Assembly (NCBI GenBank): GCA_002428985.1 | Contig: DIYL01000026.1 | Location: forward strand, 172,853-236,852 | DNA length: 64,000 nt | Direction: 5' to 3' | Source of the DNA: Anaerolineales bacterium UBA6055 | Lineage (GTDB): Bacteria; Chloroflexota; Anaerolineae; Aggregatilineales; Phototrophicaceae | Shown here: positions 1 to 7,315 of the stretch, in pieces | Layout of the letters: each line of letters begins with the position of its first letter | Numbering within the stretch: the first letter of the stretch is position 1 | Program-made: the position numbers and the translations under genes | Notes under the pieces: model-generated | What the model was told of the DNA's origin: nothing | Databases searched by the model: none | The model's input: the letters and a program-made list of their open reading frames with translations, nothing else

Positions 1-2
1 AT

Positions 3-1313
3 GATGTGCTCTATACAATGTCGCTCCTAAGCTCATCAGATTATGAAGCCTACTCACCAACTGGACGATTCTGGCAAACAGTCGAAACTCAGAAATTAGC
101 AGACAATCTCATCCGTTTTCGCCTCACTCAACCGTTGGGTAGCTTTACCTCATTTTTAACTGTTGGCATTTTACCGGAGCATGCACTACGTGGCACTTCG
201 GTAAATCAACTCGCAACACACCCTTTCAATCTCGCACCAATTGGTACAGGTGCGTATCAACTTGGAAGCTTAAAATCCAGGACAGGCGACCGCATTGATG
301 AAATCAATCTACAGTTTTCACCTAACTATGCCCAACGTATCGAAGCACAAACAGGCTATCTCTATCGGGATTTATCATTCCGGTTATTCAATACAGCGCA
401 AGATGCAATCCAAGCCTATACATCAGGTACACTTGATGCTCTAGCCAATGTCGCGCCGCGTAGTGAGCTGATTTTCTTACCAGATAGTCAAATCCATACA
501 CAGGTTGAAACAGATGTAACGATCCTCATATTTAATTGGGAAGCCGATGATCGTCAGGTATTTGCTGACCGGCGCATCCGACAGGCGTTGTCGTTTGGTC
601 TTAATCAGCAGGAAATTGTCGAGCGACATACAGTTAACGATGCGACATTTGCAGATAGCCCTCTCATACCAAATGGGTGGACATATCAACCTAATGAGAA
701 TTGGTCAATTTTCGATATGACCCAAGCAACCCAATTTATAGACGCATCAAGTATTGAGCCACCTGCCCCTGTATCAGATACAGAGACAGAACAACCTGTT
801 GATAATGGGTCGTTATATACCTTTAGTATCTTGATCGAAAATGTTGCTCCAATGTCAGCAATCGCCAATGATATTGCGGCGCAGTGGAGGCAACTCGGTT
901 TCGATGTATCAGTAGATGAAGTCAGTTCCGATGTGTTTAATGCTCGTATCAACAGTGGTGAATTTCAATCAGCAATCGCAACTTTACCCATCGGTATCGA
1001 TCCTGATGTGTATCGATTCTGGCATCCGGGGCAAGCTGAGGGTGGCCAAAATTATGGTAATGTCAACAATAATGAAGTTGCAGAACTACTAGAAATTGCT
1101 CGACGTGATAATAATGGGCTAAATCGCACCACAGTCTATCAACAATTTCAAACACGCTTTGCAGAGCAAGCAATTGCAATCCCACTCTATTATCCTCTAT
1201 ACACACTCGTAACACGCGACACAATCAGTGGGATTCAGTTAGGTTTCCTTGGTACATCAGCTGACCGTTTCCGTAATATCAAGGATTGGCAACCGATAAC
1301 CTTAGCAGGCTAA
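3..1313 (+). CDS. ABC transporter solute-binding protein, family 5 (5' end outside window)
   Basis: This is the C-terminal part of an extracytoplasmic oligopeptide/dipeptide-type solute-binding protein, which would deliver a ligand to an ABC permease. The frame is open from the first bases of the window, so the GTG at 6 is not the true start. About 436 residues are visible. The family is usually 500 to 600 residues, so the signal peptide and roughly the first 100 to 150 residues are missing. Family 5 features include the early stretch ending in ILPEHAL, the DRRIRQALSFGLNQQEIV segment near residue 190, and a C-terminal region with IPLYYPLYTLVTRDTISG typical of the last lobe strands. It ends tail to tail with the next gene, sharing the four bases CTAA. 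No permease gene is visible; it may lie upstream of the window. The ligand cannot be told from sequence. Confidence 0.85.
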   Translation, partial: DVLYTMSLLSSSDYEAYSPTGRFWQTVETQKLADNLIRFRLTQPLGSFTSFLTVGILPEHALRGTSVNQLATHPFNLAPIGTGAYQLGSLKSRTGDRIDEINLQFSPNYAQRIEAQTGYLYRDLSFRLFNTAQDAIQAYTSGTLDALANVAPRSELIFLPDSQIHTQVETDVTILIFNWEADDRQVFADRRIRQALSFGLNQQEIVERHTVNDATFADSPLIPNGWTYQPNENWSIFDMTQATQFIDASSIEPPAPVSDTETEQPVDNGSLYTFSILIENVAPMSAIANDIAAQWRQLGFDVSVDEVSSDVFNARINSGEFQSAIATLPIGIDPDVYRFWHPGQAEGGQNYGNVNNNEVAELLEIARRDNNGLNRTTVYQQFQTRFAEQAIAIPLYYPLYTLVTRDTISGIQLGFLGTSADRFRNIKDWQPITLAG

Positions 1314-2134
1314 ATCGCGTTTTCTTGAGCGATAATATTACGAAGTAAATCTTTACGTGCATGTCCACCTAAAGTCTCTAATTTGCGGGTATTGAGTGGG
1401 TCAATTTCTTCACGTAATAGCCGAATGTCTTCTATATCAGGTGGTGTAGTTTCAGTTAAATCTTCAGCAATAAGCAAATCAAACCCAGTTTTGCGCTTGA
1501 TTTTGTCAAGTTTTACATTTGGATGAATCGTTGTCAAACGCATGCGTCCATCTACCCAATCAAATTGCCCAAGGTCGGTAATCATATAATGTGGACCACT
1601 ACCATGTTTGCGATGTGGCACATGTCCCATCCCGCTAATAAAGTCGATTTTTTCAGCAAATGTTACACGCGAGTGACGTGGAACATACAAAAAGGTGTCT
1701 TCATATTGTGGTGTCACATCAGGGATGCCTCCACTGCCCGGTAAGCGCATACGCGGTTTATGATAGTCTTTACCGAAGGCAATGTTATTGAAGTTTCCAT
1801 TTGCATCGACTTGTGCAGGGCGGAAAAACTCCTTTGGACGATATTTAGGCAGAATATCAGCAGCCCCAACAGCAAACCCAAGGTGGATGAGCCCCTTACC
1901 CACCCAAACATCCTCAATATTAGAGATACCTAATGGTCCCCAATCTTGCACTAAAGCCTGACCAATCGCAGATGTAAACCGTGCAGTTGGCGCATGACGA
2001 ATTTTGCCTAAGATCAATCCAGCAGATACTAGCGGTGTATTGATACCCTGCGCCCAAACATCCCCGTCTTGTACCTGACGGGAAATACACACACTGATTA
2101 ATTCATCAATCGTATAGTCTTCAGCGATTGTCAT
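1310..2134 (-). CDS. CoA-transferase family I, subunit B-like (glutaconate/IpdB type)
   Basis: The 274-residue protein resembles the B subunit of class I CoA-transferases (glutaconate CoA-transferase/IpdB group), which act as A2B2 or AB enzymes moving or hydrolysing CoA thioesters. Supporting features are the N-terminal segment MTIAEDYTIDELISVCISRQ, the DVWAQGINTPLVSAGLILGK strand-helix, and the later FISGMGH and TIHPNVKLDKIKRKTGFDLL stretches, which match the end of such subunits. I do not see a SENG-like catalytic glutamate motif, which is also absent from some IpdB-like members. No A-subunit gene lies beside it: the upstream neighbour on the same strand is rtcB, 68 bp away. The ATG at 2134 is preceded by AGGA about 8 bases upstream. 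The family call is fairly sure; the substrate is unknown. Confidence 0.7.
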   Translation of the reverse strand: MTIAEDYTIDELISVCISRQVQDGDVWAQGINTPLVSAGLILGKIRHAPTARFTSAIGQALVQDWGPLGISNIEDVWVGKGLIHLGFAVGAADILPKYRPKEFFRPAQVDANGNFNNIAFGKDYHKPRMRLPGSGGIPDVTPQYEDTFLYVPRHSRVTFAEKIDFISGMGHVPHRKHGSGPHYMITDLGQFDWVDGRMRLTTIHPNVKLDKIKRKTGFDLLIAEDLTETTPPDIEDIRLLREEIDPLNTRKLETLGGHARKDLLRNIIAQENAI

Positions 2135-2202
2135 CTGGTCATCCTATCCAAACACAAATATGATATTCAAGCGTATCGGATAGTCTCCATTTCAGCAAGA
2201 AT

Positions 2203-3399
2203 CTATTTGCCATCCATTCGCACAATGACTGGTTTGAATTCCCCAATTACCTCAACCAAGTCGCTCTGAGCATTGATAACATCTTCAATCTGTTTATATG
2301 CCTGCGGAGATTCATCTAAATCACCACCTATTAAGGTAATTCCACGTTCTTTAAGGTATTTGTTGCGCATCGTTTTGGTAATAGACTTTTTAGCGGCAGA
2401 TCGGCTGAGAACACGCCCCGCACCATGCGATGCTGAGTTAACAGATTCATTATTACCTTTGCCACGTACAACAAAACCAGAATCACCCATTGACCCAGGG
2501 ATAATCCCAAGCACGCCTTTACCAGCTGGTGTTGCACCTTTACGATGAACAATTACATCCTTTATTTCGCCATCAATTTCAACAGTTTCTCTCCAAGCGA
2601 AGTTATGATGATTTTCGATGACAACAGCGGGTTTCTTTTTGATTGCTTTCGCTAGTCTAGAATGAATTACTTCGTGGTTAGCAGACGCATAGCGCCCTGC
2701 TAATTCCATCGACAACCAGTATTCACGCCCCATATCCCAATCGAGAGGCAGCCAAGCGAGGTGCTGAACCGATTTATCCAGATTAGGATGATAATCGCGC
2801 GCAATCTTCGAATAGCGGTCTGCAATCTGATAACCCATACCGCGAGACCCACTATGTGATAGCAACGCAAGATAATCACCGGCTTTCAAACCAAATGTCT
2901 CATCATCCCCTGACATTGTAAAGGATCCCCATTCAACAAAGTGATTACCCGATCCACTTGTTCCAAGTTGACTACATGCTTTGTTTTGGAGAGACTTGAG
3001 AAAACCTGTCTCTTTCCAAGCAGGGTCGTCCATCACAGGATGATCCGGCAATTTATTACCTCTCCAATTTTTACCTGCACCAAATAATGTGTGTTCTGTG
3101 AGAGCTTTCTTGAAGCGATCTTTTTGTTGCTTGATAATATGGGGCTTAATCGGGAAAATCGTCATTCGCATCCTGCAAGCAATATCAACACCCACAGCAT
3201 ATGGGATTACTGCTCCTTCAGTCGCCAGTACGCCACCGATTGGCAGCCCATAGCCGATATGTGCATCAGGCATCAACGCACCTGTAATGGCAATCGGCAA
3301 CTTAGTTGCATTATCCATCTGCTCAAAAGAGCCTTTATCAATATGCTCTTTGCCCCAAACTGAATAAGGAACAGAATGTTTGCGTAAGGTATTATCCAT
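2203..3399 (-). CDS. rtcB: RNA ligase RtcB family protein
   Basis: RtcB joins RNA 2',3'-cyclic phosphate or 3'-phosphate ends to 5'-OH ends using GTP and Mn2+, in tRNA splicing or RNA repair. At 398 residues it has the full family core. Visible motifs in order are MPDAHIGYGLPIGGV (about 43-57), GVDIAC with the metal-binding Cys75, GTSGSGNHFVEWG, LLSHSGSRGMGY, ENHHNFAW, GATPAGKGVLGIIPGSMGDS and SASHGAGR, the last holding the histidine expected to be guanylylated. No archease gene is next to it. A good sigma70-like promoter lies at 3435-3462 on the minus strand, and AAGG precedes the ATG. The gene is probably monocistronic, or co-transcribed with the CoA-transferase-like gene downstream. Confidence 0.93.
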   Translation of the reverse strand: MDNTLRKHSVPYSVWGKEHIDKGSFEQMDNATKLPIAITGALMPDAHIGYGLPIGGVLATEGAVIPYAVGVDIACRMRMTIFPIKPHIIKQQKDRFKKALTEHTLFGAGKNWRGNKLPDHPVMDDPAWKETGFLKSLQNKACSQLGTSGSGNHFVEWGSFTMSGDDETFGLKAGDYLALLSHSGSRGMGYQIADRYSKIARDYHPNLDKSVQHLAWLPLDWDMGREYWLSMELAGRYASANHEVIHSRLAKAIKKKPAVVIENHHNFAWRETVEIDGEIKDVIVHRKGATPAGKGVLGIIPGSMGDSGFVVRGKGNNESVNSASHGAGRVLSRSAAKKSITKTMRNKYLKERGITLIGGDLDESPQAYKQIEDVINAQSDLVEVIGEFKPVIVRMDGK

Positions 3400-3434
3400 T
3401 TTGAACCTTTAAAAACCTTTAAAAATCAAAATAA

Positions 3435-3462
3435 AGTATAATGACACTTTTAAAATTTTCAA
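3435..3462 (-). promoter_or_regulatory. Predicted promoter of rtcB
   Basis: On the minus strand a -35 TTGAAA (3462-3457) is followed by a 16-bp spacer and a -10 TATACT (3440-3435). It sits 36 bp upstream of the rtcB start codon. The call rests on consensus match only. Confidence 0.55.
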
Positions 3463-3494
3463 GTCTAAAAGATTTGTTACAACCTAACGTTAAC

Positions 3495-3522
3495 TTGCTA
3501 TGGCACTTAGTTGTGTTACAAT
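3495..3522 (+). promoter_or_regulatory. Predicted promoter of the cyclic-nucleotide-binding gene
   Basis: A -35 TTGCTA (3495-3500) lies 16 bp before a -10 TACAAT (3517-3522), and the start codon follows at 3569. It is back to back with the rtcB promoter, so 3400-3568 is a divergent promoter region. Confidence 0.5.
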
Positions 3523-3568
3523 CATTTCATAATCGCAATCATAGACAAATCTCAGATAGGAGTAATCA

Positions 3569-4054
3569 ATGTCTGTCGTCCCCATCCTTAGCCAAGCAGA
3601 CATTTTCGAAGAATTAAGCAAAACACAGCTCGAATTGATTGGATCAATTTGTCAAGAACGTCACTACCAAGCTGATGATGTGCTTTTTGAAGAAAATACA
3701 CCCGGTGATGAAATGTATATTATCGCCAGTGGCGAAGTTCAAATTCAAGTCGATCCATCCCTTATTGATGATACAGATAGCACTGGTTCTATTACTATTG
3801 CAACCCTCAGACGGGGTCAATCATTTGGTGAGGTAGCTCTTGTAGATGAAGGTTTACGTTCGGCTAGTGCACGTTGTTCACAGCAGGATACCCATCTTAT
3901 TGTAATACCCCGTGATAAACTCATGCTCTTGTGTGATACCTATCCACAACTTGGCTATCGTTTGATGCGGAATCTTGCAGCTGACCTTGCAATGAAGATT
4001 CGCCATACAGACTTACAAGTACGCGAACAAATTACGTGGAATAAAGATAAGTAA
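3569..4054 (+). CDS. Stand-alone cyclic nucleotide-binding domain protein
   Basis: The 161-residue protein is a single cNMP-binding domain with no attached effector. The N-terminal helix SQADIFEELSKTQLELI leads into the beta-roll (GDEMYIIASGEVQIQ). The phosphate-binding cassette reads FGEVALVDEGLRSASARC, with the FGE and the Arg that contacts the cyclic phosphate in classical CAP/PKA domains. A C-terminal helix (LMRNLAADLAMKIRHTDLQV) follows. There is no helix-turn-helix, so it is not a CRP-type activator by itself; it could act by protein-protein contact. The start is supported by AGGAG 8 bases upstream. The arginine position suggests genuine nucleotide binding, but which nucleotide (cAMP, cGMP or other) is unknown. 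Confidence 0.88.
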   Translation: MSVVPILSQADIFEELSKTQLELIGSICQERHYQADDVLFEENTPGDEMYIIASGEVQIQVDPSLIDDTDSTGSITIATLRRGQSFGEVALVDEGLRSASARCSQQDTHLIVIPRDKLMLLCDTYPQLGYRLMRNLAADLAMKIRHTDLQVREQITWNKDK

Positions 4055-4081
4055 GCTAGTTCACTCATTTGATTTCAATAA

Positions 4082-4104
4082 GGGCTGGTATGACCAGTCC
4101 TTTT
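4082..4104 (+). terminator. Rho-independent terminator after the cyclic-nucleotide-binding gene
   Basis: An 8-bp stem (GGGCTGGT paired with ACCAGTCC, one G-U) closes a 3-nt loop and is followed by TTTT. It lies 28 bp after the stop codon. Confidence 0.7.
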
Positions 4105-4113
4105 GTATTTAGA

Positions 4114-5073
4114 CTATTGAGCTACATATTTATCTACAATCTCCTGAGCCAAAGCAATCACACCATCGTTCAGTTCTCTTGGTTCTATAACCTCAACGGA
4201 CGTTCCCAACCCTAACACGCTGGTTCGTGCTTCTTCAAATACAGTATAAGTAACTTGCAACACATACCATTCCGTACTTCGCTCTAAGACCTTATATCGC
4301 CCTGGCATCATGTGTTGAAAATAGATCATGGCATCTGGTCTTGCACGAAGTCGAACAGGATATTCGGGTACACGACGATTAAACTGTTCCGAAGCATCAC
4401 GCCAATATTCAACAATATTGAACTGGCTATCACGTTCAAACTGCTCATTCAATATTACGACATCATTGATACGCGCTACACGGTATGTGCGCATCTGTTC
4501 TCTACCCGTATCAACCCCGACTAAATACCATCGCCCTGATTTATACACTAGGCTATAGGGATGAAGCATCAACTCTTTTTGATCCCCTTCCCATGTTTCG
4601 TATTCAACAGATATAACTGTATCATTCCAAACTGCTTCCTTTAATTTCGGTAATGTAGGATAACTATCTTTCCCTTCATACCAACTCGATGGATCAAGAT
4701 ACAGTCTTTGTTGCATCTGGCGAGTTTGTTGTTGAAATCGTTCTGGTAAAAGTGACAATAATTTCAAGATTGCATTATCTGCCACAGATTCGATACCAAG
4801 GTCAGATAAAAGTGTTGTCGAACCGGTATACAATAGGGTCTGTAATTCAGAATCTGTGAACCAGTTGAGTCCAACTCGATATGTCTCTTCGATGAAACAT
4901 CCCCCATCCGGTCCAGTCTTGGTATACACTGGAATCCCTGCCAAACTTAATGCATCTATATCGCGGTATATTGTTCGTTCAGTCACCCCAAGTGTTTCTG
5001 CAAGTGTTTTAGCTTTTACATGCCTCTGCTTTTGCAGTAACAACACAATGGATAGTAATCGATCAGCGCGCAT
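4114..5073 (-). CDS. WYL-domain, HTH-type transcriptional regulator (YafY/DeoR-like)
   Basis: A one-component DNA-binding regulator of 319 residues. The N-terminal winged helix (HTH_11 type) covers about residues 1-60, with VKAKTLAETLGVTERTIYRDIDAL as the recognition region. The WYL ligand-binding domain occupies about 135-220, with SLVYKSGRWYLVGVD carrying a variant of the WYL core, and a WCX-like C-terminal part follows. I chose the ATG at 5073 because AAGGAA lies 7 bases before it and because family members begin with a short M-x-A-D-R-L-L sequence. A TTG 30 bases upstream would add 10 residues and has weaker support. It is divergent from the GyrI-like gene, with a perfect TGACA-N5-TGTCA inverted repeat between them, which suggests that it controls that gene and itself. 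Confidence 0.88.
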   Translation of the reverse strand: MRADRLLSIVLLLQKQRHVKAKTLAETLGVTERTIYRDIDALSLAGIPVYTKTGPDGGCFIEETYRVGLNWFTDSELQTLLYTGSTTLLSDLGIESVADNAILKLLSLLPERFQQQTRQMQQRLYLDPSSWYEGKDSYPTLPKLKEAVWNDTVISVEYETWEGDQKELMLHPYSLVYKSGRWYLVGVDTGREQMRTYRVARINDVVILNEQFERDSQFNIVEYWRDASEQFNRRVPEYPVRLRARPDAMIYFQHMMPGRYKVLERSTEWYVLQVTYTVFEEARTSVLGLGTSVEVIEPRELNDGVIALAQEIVDKYVAQ

Positions 5074-5120
5074 GACTTTTCCTTCAATTTGACTCGTTTT
5101 CAAATTGTAGCATTAATTCC

Positions 5121-5135
5121 TGACAATAGATGTCA
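5121..5135. promoter_or_regulatory. Inverted repeat in the WYL/GyrI-like divergent spacer
   Basis: TGACA, a 5-bp spacer and TGTCA form a perfect inverted repeat in the 107-bp divergent spacer. On the minus strand the right arm reads TTGACA, a perfect -35 box. It is a plausible operator for the WYL regulator; this is inference only. Confidence 0.35.
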
Positions 5136-5180
5136 AGAATAGGCTTTAGAGTATAGAAAACAGATAAGGAGCAAACAGTT

Positions 5181-5810
5181 ATGAGCAACCTCGATATGAA
5201 GAAAGATCTCAAACATCTATATGCACCATCTTCGAAACACGTGAGTATAGTTGATATTGCACCCATGAATTATTTAATGATTGATGGTGAAGGGAATCCG
5301 AACACAGCAGAACAATATCAAGAGGCAGTTGTCGCTATATATAAGCTAGCTTATGGTATTAGAGCAATTTGCAAAGATAATGGAAACAAGTTTACTGTCA
5401 TGCCATTAGAGGGTTTATGGGAAATCAAAGGTCAAGAAGCTCCGCCAAATGACTTTAATATCACGTTGGCAGATAAAGACTTGTTTAAGTGGACATTGAT
5501 GATTCTACAACCCGATTTTGTAACAAAAGCTATCATGGAGCAGGCACGCGACATTGTGATGAAAAAGAAGGATTCACCACCCTCTATAGCTGATGTACGA
5601 TTTGAAGCATATCATGAAGGCGAGGCCGTGCAGATTCTGCATATCGGTAGTTATGATGATGAAACTGAAAATGTAGCCAAACTTCACCACTACATTGATA
5701 ACAATGGTTGGACATTAGGCAAACGTCACCACGAAATCTATCTCAATGACCCACGTAAAGTCGATCCATCCAAACTCAAGACGGTCATTCGCCAACCCTT
5801 CAAACGCTAA
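5181..5810 (+). CDS. GyrI-like small-molecule-binding domain protein
   Basis: The 209-residue protein matches the GyrI-like (SOUL/BmrR C-terminal fold) family of small-molecule-binding proteins. Visible cues are the early NYLMIDGEGNPNTAEQYQEA segment, the EGLWEIK strand, and the late block EAVQILHIGSYDDETENVAKL followed by WTLGKRHHEIYLNDPRKV, which is the usual ending of this family. There is no attached DNA-binding domain. Divergent pairing with a WYL regulator is common for this family and points to a ligand-responsive pair, perhaps for xenobiotic or small-molecule sensing or hydrolysis. AAGGAG precedes the ATG. The ligand is not known. Confidence 0.8.
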   Translation: MSNLDMKKDLKHLYAPSSKHVSIVDIAPMNYLMIDGEGNPNTAEQYQEAVVAIYKLAYGIRAICKDNGNKFTVMPLEGLWEIKGQEAPPNDFNITLADKDLFKWTLMILQPDFVTKAIMEQARDIVMKKKDSPPSIADVRFEAYHEGEAVQILHIGSYDDETENVAKLHHYIDNNGWTLGKRHHEIYLNDPRKVDPSKLKTVIRQPFKR

Positions 5811-5819
5811 TCCTGAAAA

Positions 5820-5855
5820 CAAAAAGTTGTGCTAGATGATCGCTCTAGCACAACT
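5820..5855 (-). terminator. Terminator of tyrS
   Basis: A perfect 12-bp stem (AGTTGTGCTAGA and its complement, 5825-5836 with 5844-5855) with a 7-nt loop lies 26 bp past the tyrS stop. Read on the minus strand it runs into TTTTTG. It may also halt transcription from the GyrI-like gene, but there is no U-run in that direction. Confidence 0.85.
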
Positions 5856-5880
5856 CTCAAAGTTATTGCTATTAGGTAAT

Positions 5881-7119
5881 TTAGTCAGCTTTAACTAAGC
5901 GAACGAATTTCCGTTTCCCAACTTGCAACACAGCTGGCAAATCATCGGGTGTAATTTTAGCTTGAATTTGATCCACTTTCTCATCATTGAGGCGAACACC
6001 AGCTTGCTGGATTAGGCGTTTGGCTTCGCCACGGCTACCAACCATCTTCAGCCGAACTAGAACATCGCGGATTTCTTCTTCTTCGGAAAGCATTTCCTCA
6101 GGTATATCATCAGGGATACCACTACCACCGCGGAATACTTCGTCCCAGCGTTCTTGTGATTCTTTCGCGTCCTCTGGGCTATAGAAAATACTCACAATTT
6201 CACGGGCTAGGTTCATTTTGGTTTCATTTGGGTGGACTTCACCAGAGGCAATTTTTGCTTCAAGCTCTTCCACTTGAGGAGTCAACCATCCCAAAATCAA
6301 TTTATGATAGATGCCCATAGTTTTATCAGGCAAGCTCATCACTTTACCAAACATGTCCCAAGGTTCGGATAGTAGAGGTATATGATTACCCAAACTTTTA
6401 CTCATCTTAATTTCGCCATCGGTACCGGGTAAGCTTTCGCCCATGATGACGGCAATTTGCGGCTTTTGCCCTAAGCCCGTTTGCAATTTACGACCAGCAA
6501 CAAGGATATTAAACAACTGATCTTGACCACCTACTTGGACATCAGCTTCCTGTGCAACTGCATCATAAGCTTGCATTAGCGCATAGAAAAATTCATGCAA
6601 GTAGATTGCTTTACCTTCATCAATCCGCTTAGCAAAATTTTCACGCACAAGGAATTGTTGTACTGTAAAATTACTTGCCAGGCGGATAATATCAGCGAAA
6701 TCTAGTGGTGATAACCACTCATCATTACGGCGAACACGGGTTTTATCTTTGTCAAGAATCTTGAATGCCTGTTCAGCATAGGTCTGTGCATTATCCTCGA
6801 CTTTTTTCATGGTCAGTTGGTCACGCGCTGAGTCTTTATCTGACGGGTCACCAATTAAACTGGTAAATGTCCCAACAAGGAAAGTCACATCGTGTCCAAA
6901 ATCTTGAAATTGTCGCAGTTTGCGCATCGTAATGGTATGACCGAGGTGCAAATCTGAGGTACGCGGGTCATAACCACAATACACACGTAATGGTCGACCT
7001 TCTTTTTCGCATTCAATCAAGCGTTCACGTAATTCCTTTTTCATGCTTTCAAATGTTTCAGGGTCGCCATATGCCGCGCCTGACATCAAAACCTCGACTT
7101 GTTCATCAATCGTTGCCAT
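5881..7119 (-). CDS. tyrS: Tyrosyl-tRNA synthetase
   Basis: Class I aminoacyl-tRNA synthetase charging tRNA-Tyr in the cytoplasm; 412 residues, normal for the longer TyrRS subgroup (E. coli TyrS is 424). The HIGH-type motif is HLGH at 58-61 within GYDPRTSDLHLGH, and KMSKS is at 238-242. The QAYDAVAQEADVQVGGQDQL block binds tyrosine. A C-terminal S4-like RNA-binding domain spans about 345-410 (EIRDVLVRLKMVGSRGEAKR). It is divergent from alaS with a 196-bp spacer. No T-box leader is recognisable in that spacer. It has its own terminator at 5820-5855. Confidence 0.97.
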   Translation of the reverse strand: MATIDEQVEVLMSGAAYGDPETFESMKKELRERLIECEKEGRPLRVYCGYDPRTSDLHLGHTITMRKLRQFQDFGHDVTFLVGTFTSLIGDPSDKDSARDQLTMKKVEDNAQTYAEQAFKILDKDKTRVRRNDEWLSPLDFADIIRLASNFTVQQFLVRENFAKRIDEGKAIYLHEFFYALMQAYDAVAQEADVQVGGQDQLFNILVAGRKLQTGLGQKPQIAVIMGESLPGTDGEIKMSKSLGNHIPLLSEPWDMFGKVMSLPDKTMGIYHKLILGWLTPQVEELEAKIASGEVHPNETKMNLAREIVSIFYSPEDAKESQERWDEVFRGGSGIPDDIPEEMLSEEEEIRDVLVRLKMVGSRGEAKRLIQQAGVRLNDEKVDQIQAKITPDDLPAVLQVGKRKFVRLVKAD

Positions 7120-7161
7120 AATTTATTCCTATATAAATTCTGTAATCTGCAAAACGCCATG

Positions 7162-7190
7162 AGTATACCATAATGACACGCCCTTGTTCA
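7162..7190 (-). promoter_or_regulatory. Predicted tyrS promoter
   Basis: On the minus strand a -35 TGAACA (7190-7185), a 17-bp spacer and a -10 TATACT (7167-7162) lie 43 bp upstream of the tyrS start. Confidence 0.5.
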
Positions 7191-7229
7191 GTATATGAAA
7201 CTGTCGCTATAATTTCTCACGGTTTATGT

Positions 7230-7261
7230 TATAATCTTATCATATTGAACCCTTTTGAACC
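7230..7261 (+). promoter_or_regulatory. alaS -10 box and tandem TTGAACC repeats
   Basis: A consensus -10 TATAAT occupies 7230-7235, with no convincing -35 upstream. Two copies of TTGAACC (7245-7251 and 7255-7261) follow with starts 10 bp apart, one helical turn, in the presumed 5' leader of alaS. The promoter is plausible; a role for the repeats is speculative. Confidence 0.35.
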
Positions 7262-7315
7262 ACTATAAACTTTACATCTAACACGAATTAGAGATTCAAA
7301 TAGAGGAAAACTCGC

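Noticed and set aside
7120..7315. T-box riboswitch in the tyrS/alaS spacer
   Set aside because: The spacer is only 196 bp and shared by two divergent promoters; no T-box consensus or specifier stem was seen.
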